This document shows positions 50,713 to 60,087 of a stretch of 64,000 nucleotides of DNA, one piece after another (the stretch's first letter is position 1; the number at the start of each line of letters is the position of its first letter). The DNA lies in contig NZ_SIUB01000002.1 of the NCBI RefSeq assembly GCF_004310425.1, positions 496,001-560,000 on the forward strand, in the 5' to 3' direction. The notes below the pieces were generated by a model, which worked only from the letters and a program-made list of their open reading frames with translations, was not told the DNA's origin and did not search any database. The DNA is from Hansschlegelia quercus (GTDB lineage Bacteria > Pseudomonadota > Alphaproteobacteria > Rhizobiales > Methylopilaceae). The position numbers and the translations under genes are program-made.

Positions 50713-51804
50713 ATGCGCTGGTCGCCCCAGCAGGATGCGGCGCTAGCCTCCGTCTCGGACTGGCTGAAGCGCCCTCGCGCCCAGATCTTCCGCCTGTTCG
50801 GCTACGCCGGCACGGGCAAAACCACGCTCGCCCGGCATCTAGCGGAAGACCTCGACGGCGACGTCGCCTTCGGCGCCTATACCGGCAAGGCCGCGCTCGT
50901 CATGCGCTCCAAGGGTTGCGAGGGCGCGAGCACGATCCACGCGATGATGTACCGCCCGCGCGGCGGCGACGAAGAAGGCCCGTCCTTCGCCGTGAACCGG
51001 GACGGCGCGGCTTCGAAGGCGGACCTGATCGTCATCGACGAATGCTCGATGGTGGACGAGGAGCTCGGCCGCGACCTGCTCTCCTTCGGCAAAAAGGTGC
51101 TGGTGCTGGGCGATCCCGCGCAGCTGCCGCCCGTTAAGGGCGGAGGCTTTTTCACCGAAGGCGAGCCCGACGCGATGCTGACCGAGGTCCACCGCCAGGC
51201 GGTCGACGATCCCATCATCGCGATGTCGCTTGCGGTTCGCGAGGGCCGCGAGCTCGACTTCGGCCAGTATGGCGAAAGCCGCGTGGTCTCGCGACGCGAG
51301 ATCCGCTCGGAAGACGTCACGGGCGCTGATCAGGTGCTTGTGGGCACGAACCGGACGCGGCGGCTTTATAATGGCCGTCTCCGGGAGCTGAAGGGGCTGC
51401 TCGACCCGATGCCCGCGGTCGGCGACAAGCTCGTATGCCTGCGGAACGATAAGGCCAAGGGCCTGTTCAACGGCGGCACCTGGACCGTGCAGCGACTGAA
51501 GACCGCCGACGCGACGCGCGTGAAGATGGACGTCCTGCCGGAGGACGACAGCGGCAAGCGATCGGTCTCGATCTCCGTGCTGAAGGCGTTCTTCGAAGGA
51601 GACGCAGAGGCGATACCCTTCGCCCAGCGGCGGCGCTCGGATGAGTTCGACTACGGCTATGCGCTCACCGTCCATAAAGCGCAGGGGTCGCAGTGGGACG
51701 ACGTGGCCTTGTTCGACGAGAGCTTCGCCTTTCGCGAAAATCGCACGCGCTGGCTTTATACGGGCCTGACGCGCGCTGCGAAGCGGGTGACGGTGATCCG
51801 CTAG
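50713..51804 (+). CDS. RecD-like ATP-dependent DNA helicase
   Basis: 363 residues, short superfamily 1 helicase. Walker A is GYAGTGKTTLARHL, motif Ia GAYTGKAALVM, motif II VIDECSMVDEEL, motif III VLGDPAQLPPV, and the C-terminal motifs are YALTVHKAQGSQWDDV and RTRWLYTGLTRAAKRV. It resembles the stand-alone RecD-like/phage Dda group and not the full RecD of RecBCD. ATG 50713 is chosen; longer readings upstream lack coding character. Confidence 0.93.
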   Translation: MRWSPQQDAALASVSDWLKRPRAQIFRLFGYAGTGKTTLARHLAEDLDGDVAFGAYTGKAALVMRSKGCEGASTIHAMMYRPRGGDEEGPSFAVNRDGAASKADLIVIDECSMVDEELGRDLLSFGKKVLVLGDPAQLPPVKGGGFFTEGEPDAMLTEVHRQAVDDPIIAMSLAVREGRELDFGQYGESRVVSRREIRSEDVTGADQVLVGTNRTRRLYNGRLRELKGLLDPMPAVGDKLVCLRNDKAKGLFNGGTWTVQRLKTADATRVKMDVLPEDDSGKRSVSISVLKAFFEGDAEAIPFAQRRRSDEFDYGYALTVHKAQGSQWDDVALFDESFAFRENRTRWLYTGLTRAAKRVTVIR

Positions 51805-51817
51805 GCTCCACTTCCGC

Positions 51818-52168
51818 TTACGGGAAGCACTTCACTTCGGCCTCGGCCTGCGCGCGACGCAGGTTCGCGACCTTGTCGCGGAGCTCCCCGGACGAGCGGA
51901 ACAGTTCCGACGATTGGCCAGCGACCTTGTTCATGCGCAGGACCACCTCCGCCTCCTCGTATTCTGAGTAAGGCAGGATGGTCGCGATCGTGTCGATCGA
52001 GCATGAGCAGTGCTCGAGCGCCTCTCGCGTCTGGCCGTTCGCCGCCATGCAGCCGAAGACGTAGTCGGCCTTGTCGACCGTGGAGTAATCGTCGCCGACG
52101 CCGGCGCGGGCAGCGCCCGAAAGCGCGCCCAGCACAACAAGGGCGACGAAAGCTTGCTTCATCATCAC
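51818..52168 (-). CDS. Exported cysteine-containing protein, methylotrophy region
   Basis: 116 residues with a signal peptide (FVALVVLGALSGAARA). The mature part is helical and has three cysteines in FGCMAANGQTREALEHCSCS and one near the end (EVKCFP), so disulphides are likely. Its start overlaps the preceding exported protein's stop by 4 bp. No family recognised by name. Confidence 0.8.
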   Translation of the reverse strand: MMMKQAFVALVVLGALSGAARAGVGDDYSTVDKADYVFGCMAANGQTREALEHCSCSIDTIATILPYSEYEEAEVVLRMNKVAGQSSELFRSSGELRDKVANLRRAQAEAEVKCFP

Positions 52169-52842
52169 TGCTTGGCTCCGGCGTCCGCGGCCTTCTGCGG
52201 CTGCAGGTTCAGCTCTTCGACGACGAGGTCGCCGCCATCTTTCTTTGGCGTGACCGAGCGCAGCGAAACCAGCCCGCCGGGAACCTCGTCGGCGAATGTC
52301 AGCTCATAGGTCAGGCCTGCGAAATCCTGCAGCTTCGCCTTGTTCTGATCGTTGACGAAGGGCATCAGCAGGAACCGCCATCCGTCGAGCTCGCGCCCCG
52401 CATAGTTCACCTTTACGGGCTCGACGTCCTGATTCCGGATCGCGTCCATGATGCGGTTGCGAATGTAGAAGGGGCTGCCGCCCGTCTGCTTCTGCATCTC
52501 GCGCACCTCGCGCTCCATGACGGCGACGACCACGGGGTTCCCGGAGCGCGCCATGTTCTGGAGCTGGTTGGCGCGCGCGCCGGTGAACATGTCGATCGTG
52601 ACGGAATTGGTGGCCCCGGTCGGGCCAACAGTCACCGCGATCTGGTCCTCGAACGCAGCCTCAAGCCTCTTGTCGTCAGTCTTGCGGACAAAGTGGTAGC
52701 TGATGGTCGAGCCGTCAGGCGCATTCTTCAGAGTGGGAGCCTCGAAGACGAGATCGACCGCCGTCGGGGCGGCGAACGCTGCGTCGAAGGGCAGCGCGAG
52801 ACAAGCGGCGAACCCAGCCGCGCTCAGACGAAACAGACGCAT
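52165..52842 (-). CDS. Exported protein of unknown function
   Basis: 225 residues from ATG 52842 with signal peptide FRLSAAGFAACLALPFDAAFA. The mature part is beta-rich: VDLVFEAPTLKNAPDGSTISYHFVRKTDDKR, NSVTIDMFTGARANQL and LTYELTFADEVPGGLVSLRSVTP, resembling a periplasmic barrel-like domain. Co-transcribed with the cysteine-containing protein. It lies beside an OmpR-type two-component system and 4 kb from fae; a link to C1 metabolism is inference. Confidence 0.82.
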   Translation of the reverse strand: MRLFRLSAAGFAACLALPFDAAFAAPTAVDLVFEAPTLKNAPDGSTISYHFVRKTDDKRLEAAFEDQIAVTVGPTGATNSVTIDMFTGARANQLQNMARSGNPVVVAVMEREVREMQKQTGGSPFYIRNRIMDAIRNQDVEPVKVNYAGRELDGWRFLLMPFVNDQNKAKLQDFAGLTYELTFADEVPGGLVSLRSVTPKKDGGDLVVEELNLQPQKAADAGAKQ

Positions 52843-52993
52843 GACAAGCCTTCCCTCGGTGGTCGGCCTTCGAGGCTCACGCATCTTGAGACGCGCGAGG
52901 CGGGCCGCTTCTTGAGCTCTTCATATCGTCGATCGAACCATGACGCCAAGATGGCGAAAGGCGCGGTCGCCCGTTCGAAGCGGCGAAGGGTGG

Positions 52994-53680
52994 TCAGCCC
53001 GGGGTGAACATGAACCCGCGGCCGCGCACGGTGACGATCAGGCGCCCTCCATCGGGCATCGCCTCCCCGAGCTTGTGCCTGAGGTAGCCGATATAGACGT
53101 CCACGACATTCAGCGACGCTCCGCCATGACCGGCCCACAATGCGGCGAACACGTCCGCGCGGCTCAGCGGCTCGCCGGGATGGCGCATGAGCAGGCTGAG
53201 CAGATCGACCTCGCGCTCCGTCAGTCGCGCCTGGCCCTCTTTCGTCGTCACGGTGCGTGTGTCGAGATCGAGATCGAGGGGCGGCACGACGAGGTGGCGC
53301 AGATCGGCGCCGTCATTCTCCCGGCGCAGTTCCTGGACCCGTACGCGGGCGAGCAGCTCCTCGAAATTGAACGGCTTCACCAGATAGTCGTCGGCGCCTG
53401 CCAGCAGTCCCTCGGTGCGATCCTCGACGCTCGATTTCGCCGACAGCATGATGATCGGCGCGGTCTGGCCGGCGGCGCGCAGCGCCCGGCAGACATCGAT
53501 CCCCGAGCGGTCCGGCAACATCACGTCCAGGATGATCGCGCGCAGCGGCTTGCCCGTGGCGGCGATCAGCGCCTTGCCGCCGTCGTCGACCAGCTCGACT
53601 TCGTAGGATTCCGCCGCGAAGCCCCTGCGCAACACCGACCCGATGTCCGCATCGTCTTCGACAATCAGGATCGTCATCAT
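52994..53680 (-). CDS. OmpR-family response regulator
   Basis: 228 residues. Receiver domain with Glu8-Asp9 (ILIVEDDADIG), phosphoacceptor Asp52 (IILDVMLPDRSG), and LVKPFNFEELLARV. The C-terminal winged helix has LTEREVDLLSLLMRHPGEPLSRADVFAALWAGHG and VDVYIGYLRHKLGEAMPDGGRLIVTVRGRGFMF. ATG 53680 overlaps the histidine kinase stop by 4 bp, so both are one operon. Methylobacterium uses a comparable pair (MxbDM) to control methanol oxidation; equivalence is not shown. Confidence 0.96.
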   Translation of the reverse strand: MMTILIVEDDADIGSVLRRGFAAESYEVELVDDGGKALIAATGKPLRAIILDVMLPDRSGIDVCRALRAAGQTAPIIMLSAKSSVEDRTEGLLAGADDYLVKPFNFEELLARVRVQELRRENDGADLRHLVVPPLDLDLDTRTVTTKEGQARLTEREVDLLSLLMRHPGEPLSRADVFAALWAGHGGASLNVVDVYIGYLRHKLGEAMPDGGRLIVTVRGRGFMFTPG

Positions 53681-55305
53681 TGGGCTCCGATGGCGAGCCG
53701 CGGCGCATGCGCCGGCAGCCGAATGGTCACGGTGGTGCCGGGCTTCTCGCCCGTCGCAGCGGTGCGGCTCTCGACGCCGATCGCCCCGCCATGGCGTTCG
53801 ACGACCCATTTTGCGAGCGCGAGACCGATACCGAAGCCGGTGTCGCCATCACTTGCCGCCTTGCCGCGGTAGAAGCGCTCGAAGACGTGCGGCAGGTCCG
53901 TCTCCGCTATTCCCTCGCCGTCGTCAGCCACAGAGAGAAACGCGCGGCCGCCCTCCCCGCCGATTCGGAGACCAATCGTCCCGCCTTCGCGCGTGTGGCG
54001 GAGCGCGTTGGCGACGAGTCCCTCCAGCACCTGGCGAAGCCAGTCGGCGTCGGCCTCCACGACCGGCTCCGGCCCAGCCTGATCAACCGCGACGGAGACG
54101 CCGCGACTGCGCGCGACGCCGGAAACGCTTTCCACGACCGATTCCGCGATCTCGACCAAAGAGACCGGCGCGAACTCGAGCTCAAGCTGCCCGCTTTCGG
54201 AGCGGGCCACGCGCAGCAGATCCTCGACGCGCCGGTGCAGCGCGCGCGCGCGGGTGCGGATGGTGGACAGCGCCGACTTCAGGTCTGCGGTGTCCGGCCG
54301 GCCGCGCAGGGTCACGTCGGCTTCGCCGAGGATGACGGTGAGCGGCGTACGAAGCTCATGGCTGACGTCGGTGAAGAACCGCCGACGCGCCTGGTCGATA
54401 TCGGACAGGCGCTCATTGGCGCGGCGAAGCTCGGCCGTCCGCGTGTCCACCGCCTCCTGCAGCCGAAGCTGGGCGGCGAGCAGTTGCGCCTCGCGCCGCG
54501 ACAGCGACTGAGCCATGCGATTGAAACGCGTCATAAGGAGGCTGAGCTCGTCATGGCCGCGCACGTCGAGCCGCACGCCGGTGCGGCCGCGCGCGATGTC
54601 GCCGGCCGCGATCGCGACCTGCGAGATGTGCTTGAGGACAGGACCTGCGATCGTGCGGTAGAGGCCCCAGGCCACCAGCGCCGCGATCAGGAGCGACAGG
54701 ATGGCGTAAGGCGTAAGCCGGTCTCCAAGCTCCGCCATCGCTTGCTCGGCCTCGCGCGCGTCGCTGCGCTCCTCTTCGATCGCCTGGCCAAGCGCTGGCG
54801 AGAACCCACTGGCGAAAGCGTCCAGCGCTGTTTTTACGCGCTCTGGCGCGTCGCCCTCTCCGGCGCGCGCATCACGGATCGCCTGCAGCGTCTGCCGATC
54901 GAGAAACTCGAAGCGCGCGCGCATGAATGCGAAGACGCGGCTGCGCGCAGCTATCAGCGTGGATCCCGCCTCATCGCCGCGCCGAGCGACCTCACGGGCA
55001 AGTTCCTCGTCCAGTCGCGCAAAGACCTCCTGCACGCGCTTCCGCGGCAGCGACAGGCGATCAGATTGGAGCTCCCGGCTTTGCGTGGTCTGGAGCGCGA
55101 TGAGCGCGTAATCGCCGACGCGACTCGATATCGTCGAGAGATGTTCAAGGCGACGCTGCGCCGAAGCGAGTTCGCCGACATGCCGGTCCGCAACGATGAA
55201 GGTCCACGCCGCCGCGGCGGCGGCTGCGGCGATCGCCACCACCACCGTCGCGACCAGAATGGCGAGTTTCAGCCTAAGGGAGCGAAAGAGACGGCGCGTG
55301 ATCAT
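53677..55305 (-). CDS. Sensor histidine kinase with HAMP domain
   Basis: 542 residues. Two transmembrane helices (about 10-34 and 198-217) bracket a 160-residue helical periplasmic sensor. HAMP follows (TIAGPVLKHISQVAIAAGDIARGRTGVRLDVRGHDELSLL), then HisKA with His316 (FFTDVSHELRTPLTV) and HATPase (VLEGLVANALRHTREGG, SVADDGEGI, GFGIGLALAKWVVERHGG). It phosphorylates the OmpR-type partner. The ligand is unknown. Confidence 0.95.
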   Translation of the reverse strand: MITRRLFRSLRLKLAILVATVVVAIAAAAAAAAWTFIVADRHVGELASAQRRLEHLSTISSRVGDYALIALQTTQSRELQSDRLSLPRKRVQEVFARLDEELAREVARRGDEAGSTLIAARSRVFAFMRARFEFLDRQTLQAIRDARAGEGDAPERVKTALDAFASGFSPALGQAIEEERSDAREAEQAMAELGDRLTPYAILSLLIAALVAWGLYRTIAGPVLKHISQVAIAAGDIARGRTGVRLDVRGHDELSLLMTRFNRMAQSLSRREAQLLAAQLRLQEAVDTRTAELRRANERLSDIDQARRRFFTDVSHELRTPLTVILGEADVTLRGRPDTADLKSALSTIRTRARALHRRVEDLLRVARSESGQLELEFAPVSLVEIAESVVESVSGVARSRGVSVAVDQAGPEPVVEADADWLRQVLEGLVANALRHTREGGTIGLRIGGEGGRAFLSVADDGEGIAETDLPHVFERFYRGKAASDGDTGFGIGLALAKWVVERHGGAIGVESRTAATGEKPGTTVTIRLPAHAPRLAIGAQ

Positions 55306-55357
55306 CCGCGCCGCCCGGTTCTGGCGGAACGGCGCGAGGCCGATCCGCGCACGACGC

Positions 55358-55603
55358 TCATTTCTTCAGGGCCTTCCTGGCGTCGGCGACGGCGTCGAGG
55401 CACTCGTCATATTCCTTCTCGCCCTTCTCACGCTCTGCGACGCGAAGCGCCGTCTTGAGGGATTCGGTCGTCGCTCTCCCGTGCTCCTTGGCCTGTTCCA
55501 TGCGGATCATGGCGATGCCGGCGTCGCAGTCGGCTGCGTCGTCAGCGCGGGCAGCTGGGAGCGTGGCGAGAAGGGCGAGCGATGCGAGGAGATAGATGCG
55601 CAT
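55358..55603 (-). CDS. Small exported helical protein
   Basis: 81 residues with a signal peptide (MRIYLLASLALLATLPAARA). The mature part is charged and helical with two cysteines (DDAADCDAGIAMIRM and KEYDECLDAVADARKALKK). It lies between the 147-residue exported protein and the kinase gene on the same strand. No family recognised. Confidence 0.75.
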   Translation of the reverse strand: MRIYLLASLALLATLPAARADDAADCDAGIAMIRMEQAKEHGRATTESLKTALRVAEREKGEKEYDECLDAVADARKALKK

Positions 55604-55613
55604 GGCCGTTCCC

Positions 55614-56057
55614 TCACTTCGCGACGATCGTGCCGGTCATCCCACGGCTCTCGAGACCCTCGATCCACCATTTGAAGGAGCCGGGACGGATGACCACGAA
55701 CTCAAGACGGATCGCGCCTTTGTCGTCCCATTCGAGATGGTGCGGCGCACCGGGACCGTGGATCTCCAGGTGATCGATCACGATCTGGTTGATCCAGATG
55801 TTCCGGAAGAACTCGGGCGAGAAGAACTTATACTCCTTGCCGCCATTCGAGATGATGTCGATTTGATACGCCTTGCCGGACTCGAGCTCGAAATCCTTCT
55901 GGCTGACGGTGTAATCGTCGCCGTTCTCCCCGCCGAGCACGAGATCGGGCAATGTCGTGCGCCCCTTGGCGAGGTCGATCGCTGAGGCCGGCGTGAAGCC
56001 GACGCCGACCGCGAGCGCCGCCGCAAAGGCGAGCCTGGCGAATAACCGTTTCAGCAT
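55614..56057 (-). CDS. Exported beta-rich protein
   Basis: 147 residues with a signal peptide (LFARLAFAAALAVGVGFTPASA). The mature chain is beta-rich: DYTVSQKDFELESGKAYQIDIISNGGKEYKFFSPEFFRNIWI, then APHHLEWDDKGAIRLEFVVIRPGSFKWWIEGLESRGMTGTIVAK. The ending resembles a small cupredoxin-like fold, though metal ligands are incomplete (two His in PHHLEW, no Cys). The role is unknown. Confidence 0.82.
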   Translation of the reverse strand: MLKRLFARLAFAAALAVGVGFTPASAIDLAKGRTTLPDLVLGGENGDDYTVSQKDFELESGKAYQIDIISNGGKEYKFFSPEFFRNIWINQIVIDHLEIHGPGAPHHLEWDDKGAIRLEFVVIRPGSFKWWIEGLESRGMTGTIVAK

Positions 56058-56322
56058 TGAACGCGTCTCCCGGACGGACCGCTTTCGGTCCTTTTTTGTG
56101 TCTGAACGGGTGGCTTACGCCGCAGAGCGCCAGCGGCCAACCGTTCTTGCCAAACGAGATACGCCCGTGAGCCGCGATGCCGTACGCAACGGCGCCAAAC
56201 GCAGCCTCATCAGCGCCGTATGACCTGACGAAGATTAGTTTAGCGGCCGGGTAGCGTCTATATTACGAAGTATTATTCTTCTCTTATAATTTATAACTTA
56301 AGTCGACTACCTATTCGCCAGC

Positions 56323-56529
56323 TCAGTGAGCGAGACGCGCCTCGCGCGCGTCGCCGCACTTCCATCTCGAGATCATGTATCCGGGATGCTCTTCGCTCCA
56401 CTCCGCGATTGCGGGCACTGCGGAGGCGAGGCACATTCGGGCGTCGCCCAGCGACGCGCCGATCAGCATGCGCTCTTCGTGGCAGACGTCAGGCGAGCCG
56501 GAGAGACAAACGAGCAGAACGAGGTTCAT
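56323..56529 (-). CDS. Small cysteine-containing protein
   Basis: 68 residues. The N-terminus is mildly hydrophobic (MNLVLLVCLSGSPDVC) and could be a short signal. Three or four cysteines (Cys8, Cys16, Cys33, Cys58) and the ending GYMISRWKCG follow a pattern common in small alphaproteobacterial exported proteins. The family is not recognised by name. Confidence 0.7.
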   Translation of the reverse strand: MNLVLLVCLSGSPDVCHEERMLIGASLGDARMCLASAVPAIAEWSEEHPGYMISRWKCGDAREARLAH

Positions 56530-56897
56530 GGCTACGCTCCCGATAGCGACAGGTGCGGCACGCGTCGTCGCGCGGCCGCACCGCAGTCGAATCGGAGCGG
56601 CGTAATCATGTTACCCTTATTATGCTGCGTCGCAATATGACGGTGCTGCGACGCACCGCCACGCGCGCGCGTGATCTAAAGCCCAAGGGCCTGCGGCGCT
56701 TCAGCCCAGGAAATCCCGAATGCGCCCCTTGCCGTTTGCGGGTCGTCCCGACTAGTGTGCGCGCCGCATGTCCACTCGATGCTATCCGGCCAACCGGTTC
56801 CTCTCCGGAACGCAGTCGCAACGATAGTCTGGGGCATCGGCCGGCGGCGCTGTTGAGGCGACGCCGGGTTACACCTGCTGAAGCTGGGAGGATGCTT

Positions 56898-57410
56898 ATG
56901 GCTAAGATTACCAAGACGCTCATCGGTGAGTCGCTGGTTGGCGACGGCAATGAGGTCGCTCACATCGACCTGATCATCGGACCGCGCGGTTCGTCCGCCG
57001 AGTCCGCGTTCGTCAACGCGCTCACCAACAACAAGGACGGCTTCACGTCGCTCCTCGCTGTCGTGGCGCCGAACCTGCTCGCGAAGCCGAACACGATCCT
57101 CTTCAACAAGGTCACCATCAAGGACGCCCGTCAGGCCGTCCAGATGTTTGGCCCGGCGCAGTACGGCGTCGCGAAGGCGGTTGTGGACTCGATCGCGGAA
57201 GGCGTGATCCCTGAGGACGAAGCCGACGACCTGTTCATCTCGGTCGGCGTGTTCATCCACTGGGAAGCGGCCGACGACGCCAAGATCCAGCAGTACAACT
57301 ACGAGGCGACCAAGGAAGCCCTCAAGCGCGCCGTCACCGGCGAGCCGAAGGCCAAGGACGTCGTGGCTCAGTCCGCGACCGCCAAGCACCCCTTCGCCTC
57401 GAACGCCTAG
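56898..57410 (+). CDS. fae: Formaldehyde-activating enzyme
   Basis: 170 residues, the standard length. It is a near-canonical Fae: [101 protein letters not shown]. The catalytic His is in VAHIDL. Fae condenses formaldehyde with tetrahydromethanopterin, the entry of the C1 oxidation route. GGGAGGA and ATG 56898 fix the start. Two hairpins follow the stop. Its presence marks the organism as a methylotroph or C1 oxidiser. Confidence 0.97.
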   Translation: MAKITKTLIGESLVGDGNEVAHIDLIIGPRGSSAESAFVNALTNNKDGFTSLLAVVAPNLLAKPNTILFNKVTIKDARQAVQMFGPAQYGVAKAVVDSIAEGVIPEDEADDLFISVGVFIHWEAADDAKIQQYNYEATKEALKRAVTGEPKAKDVVAQSATAKHPFASNA

Positions 57411-57512
57411 AGCGGAAACCACCCTGGACAGACCCCGCCTGCAGCAAAGCCTCCAGGCCTGCTCCAGCGGTTGGCCGCTCTTCTCACTGGTAAGTAAGAC
57501 GGTCGGTTACGG

Positions 57513-57534
57513 CCCGAGGCGAAATGCTTCGGGT
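57513..57534 (+). terminator. Hairpin downstream of fae
   Basis: CCCGAGGC and GCTTCGGG pair over 8 bp (one G-T) around a short GAAAT loop. It may stabilise or end the fae transcript. Confidence 0.6.
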
Positions 57535-57559
57535 CGCAACCAGTCAGTCACGGGCGCGG

Positions 57560-57590
57560 CCCGGAGCTCTGCTCCGGGTCGTTTTCGTTT
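57560..57590. terminator. Strong terminator between fae and the ABC operon
   Basis: CCCGGAGC, TCT, GCTCCGGG followed by TCGTTTTCGTTT. A good intrinsic terminator for fae; the converging ABC operon ends 16 bp away and may use the opposite side. Confidence 0.8.
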
Positions 57591-57606
57591 ATGAGCTTTG
57601 TGGTCT

Positions 57607-58350
57607 TCAGCCGTTGACGGCGGCGACCGATTGAAGCCGCCCGACCACTAGGTCGCGCACCCGCTCAATCTCGCCAGGGATGCGCCGCGCTTCGCGGGTC
57701 AATGGAACCGTGATGTCCCGTGCGATCCGCGCCGGCGGCCCCTCCAGCACGACGATCCGATCCGCAAGGCGGACGGCCTCGCGGCTGTCGTGGGTCACGA
57801 ACAGCGTCGTCGTCGGCCGCGCCGCGATCAAATCGTTCAGCAGATCGTGGAGCTTTGCCGTATTCGCCTCGTCGAGCGAGACGAAGGGCTCATCCATCAA
57901 CAGGAGCTCAGGCTCGACCGCGAAACCGCGGGCGAGCGCGACGCGCCTCTGCATGCCGAGAGACAGACGCTCGGGATAGACGTCTTCTGAGCCGGCAAGC
58001 CCGACATCGGCAATCGCCGCACGGGCGCGCTTCAGACTGTCCGCCCCTTGGGGCAGCGGCAGCGCCACGTTCTGAAGAACGGTGCGCCATGGCAGCAGGC
58101 GGGGGCTTTGGAAGACGTAGCTGATACGTGGCCTTCTGCCGTTCGTGAAGTCGAGCCTGCCCGTAAACGCCTTATCGACGCCCGCGATCATGTTGAGCAG
58201 CGTGGTCTTGCCGAGACCCGAGGGGCCGAGCAGCGCGACAAAGGCGCGGTCGGCGATTTCGAGACGGAAGTCCTTGTAAAGCGGCGGATTGGCGCCGCCG
58301 CTCGCCCCTGGGAAGGCCTTCTCCCCGATCTCGACCACGAGCCCGGTCAT
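57607..58350 (-). CDS. ABC transporter ATP-binding protein (nitrate/sulfonate/taurine type)
   Basis: 247 residues. Walker A is LLGPSGLGKTTLLNMIAG (Gly replaces the usual Ser/Cys region normally), the signature LSLGMQRRVALARGF, Walker B LLLMDEPFVSLDEAN and switch His VTHDSREAVRLADRIVVL. It is of the SsuB/TauB/NrtD type. The start at 58350 overlaps the permease stop by 4 bp; a longer reading from 58620 would lie inside the permease gene. It energises import of an unknown organic substrate. Confidence 0.93.
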   Translation of the reverse strand: MTGLVVEIGEKAFPGASGGANPPLYKDFRLEIADRAFVALLGPSGLGKTTLLNMIAGVDKAFTGRLDFTNGRRPRISYVFQSPRLLPWRTVLQNVALPLPQGADSLKRARAAIADVGLAGSEDVYPERLSLGMQRRVALARGFAVEPELLLMDEPFVSLDEANTAKLHDLLNDLIAARPTTTLFVTHDSREAVRLADRIVVLEGPPARIARDITVPLTREARRIPGEIERVRDLVVGRLQSVAAVNG

Positions 58351-59093
58351 CGACGCCACCTGTTCGCCGCCTGCTCCCAAGGCTGGATAATGCCGAGCTC
58401 TATCGCCTGAACGATAAACCCGAAAGCGAACGCATAGGCGAGAATGGTCGCCACGTCGAAGAGCTGAAAGGCGGTCTGAAGTTCGAACCCCACGCCGTTG
58501 GGCCGACCCAGAAGCTCGACCACCAAGACGATCTTCCAGACGAGCGCGAGCCCCGACCTGGCGGCGGCCGCAAAGAACGGCGCGAGCTGCGGGAGGATCA
58601 CGTGACGCAACGTCTTCCATGGACCGAACCCGTAGACGGCGGCCATTTCCGCAAGATCGCGGCTGAGCGACGCCGCGCCCTCACGCAACGTCACTGCGAC
58701 GTTCGGGATCTTGTTGATCGCCACCGCCGCGACCGCCGCGGATTCGATGAGGCCGAACCAAACGTAGCAGAGGATGATGATGACGAGCGCCGGCAGGTTC
58801 AGGAACAGCACCACCCAAGGGCCGATCAGCCGGTCCGCCGTCCGCGACATGCCGAGCAGAATGCCGAGCGCGGACCCGAGCGTCATCGCCAGCAGGAAAC
58901 TCGCGGCGACGCGCGCGAGCGTCACGAGGAGATTGTAGAACAGGGCGCCTGACTTAGCGGTGACGACCAGGGCGTCTATAACGAGCGGGGGCGTCGGCAG
59001 CAGGCGGAAGTCGCCATGCGCCAGCGCGATCACCCACCAGACCGCAACGAAAACGGCGAGCGAAATTGCCGACCACCCAAGCCTGGACGCCAA
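58347..59093 (-). CDS. ABC transporter permease (nitrate/sulfonate/taurine type)
   Basis: 248 residues with about six transmembrane helices and the SsuC/TauC-like coupling segment EMAAVYGFGPWKTLRHVILPQLAPFFAAAARSGLALVWKIVL (EAA motif). It pairs with the ATPase encoded just downstream. 10 bp separate it from the substrate-binding gene upstream. Confidence 0.93.
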   Translation of the reverse strand: MASRLGWSAISLAVFVAVWWVIALAHGDFRLLPTPPLVIDALVVTAKSGALFYNLLVTLARVAASFLLAMTLGSALGILLGMSRTADRLIGPWVVLFLNLPALVIIILCYVWFGLIESAAVAAVAINKIPNVAVTLREGAASLSRDLAEMAAVYGFGPWKTLRHVILPQLAPFFAAAARSGLALVWKIVLVVELLGRPNGVGFELQTAFQLFDVATILAYAFAFGFIVQAIELGIIQPWEQAANRWRR

Positions 59094-59103
59094 CGTCGCC
59101 GCC

Positions 59104-60087
59104 TCAGACCTTAGGCTGCCAGAAAAGCCCCGGATCGAACCTAGGATTGGCGCCGACGAATTCGGCGCCGCCGAGATCAGTCAGCAGATCGTAGAGCTTC
59201 TTCGACGAGTTAAGTTGAGCTTCGCCGAACGGTCCCGGAATGCCGGCCCGGAAATAGTCGCGGAGGCGGACGAACTCCGCGGGGTCGCCAAGCTTCATCG
59301 AAGGCTTCAGGCGCTCCCAGGCGGCGTCGGACGTCTTGAGCACGTCGTTCGCGGCGGCGACGGCGCGGAAGAAGCCGGCGAGCGCATCGCCGGACTTCTG
59401 CTCGACCGACTCCCTCCAGACGAACCCCACGAGAGAAGGCTGCGGCGTCAGGCCGAGCCTAGCCATGATCTCTGAGACGTCGATCAGCCGCTTGTATCCC
59501 TGCGCGTCCAACCGAGCCGCGAAGTTCCAAAACGTCAGGGCGGCGTCGATCCGACCAAGGCGCAATTGTTCGGAGAGCAGCGGGGGCGCTCCGAACACCG
59601 GCTCGACCATGGTCGCGATGTCGCCATCGACCTCCTTGTGAGCATAGGCGCGGAACAGCAGCCAGCTCTTGTCGAGCGGTCCGCCCGCCACGCCGACGCG
59701 CTTGCCCTTGAGGTCGGCGAGCGAGCGGATCGCGGAATCCTTGCCGACCATCAGTGCGCCTAGAGCGCCTGAATAGGGCGCAAAGCGGAATGGCTCGCCA
59801 TCGATCCGGCGGCGCATCGCCCAGGGCCAGTCGCTGACCGCCAGATCGGCGTCGCCAGCCTGGAGCGCGACCGTCAGCGCCTGAGTGGACGCCAGTTCGG
59901 TCCGCTCGAACGCCGTGTTCTCGCGCGCGTCGAGCCCTTCCGCCTTCACCGTGTCCAGCAGCCAGTTGACAGTGCCGAACTTCAGGGTGGCGATCCGTAG
60001 CGAGGACGACGCGCGGGCAGGCATAACGGTAGCCGCAAGCCCCGCGGCGGCGAGCCCGAGCACGTCGCGGCGGTGGAGCATCGTCAT
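59104..60087 (-). CDS. ABC transporter substrate-binding protein (SsuA/THI5-like)
   Basis: About 327 residues with a twin-arginine-type signal (MLHRRDVLGLAAAGLAATVMPARA). The mature fold is SsuA-like: LRIATLKFGTVNWLLDTVKAEGLD, ALTVALQAGDADLAVSDWPWAMRRR, LKGKRVGVAGGPLDKSWLLFRAY. It would deliver a small organic ligand to the permease. ATG 60087 (GGGAAG upstream) or a GTG at 60090 is the start. The location between fae and the PQQ-linked cluster suggests a link to methylotrophy; the ligand is unknown. Confidence 0.93.
   Translation of the reverse strand: MTMLHRRDVLGLAAAGLAATVMPARASSSLRIATLKFGTVNWLLDTVKAEGLDARENTAFERTELASTQALTVALQAGDADLAVSDWPWAMRRRIDGEPFRFAPYSGALGALMVGKDSAIRSLADLKGKRVGVAGGPLDKSWLLFRAYAHKEVDGDIATMVEPVFGAPPLLSEQLRLGRIDAALTFWNFAARLDAQGYKRLIDVSEIMARLGLTPQPSLVGFVWRESVEQKSGDALAGFFRAVAAANDVLKTSDAAWERLKPSMKLGDPAEFVRLRDYFRAGIPGPFGEAQLNSSKKLYDLLTDLGGAEFVGANPRFDPGLFWQPKV

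Noticed and set aside
53680-55458. A 592-residue plus-strand frame
   Set aside because: It is antisense to the histidine kinase, rich in Arg/Asp/Gln as expected for a shadow frame, and has no domain or ribosome-binding site.
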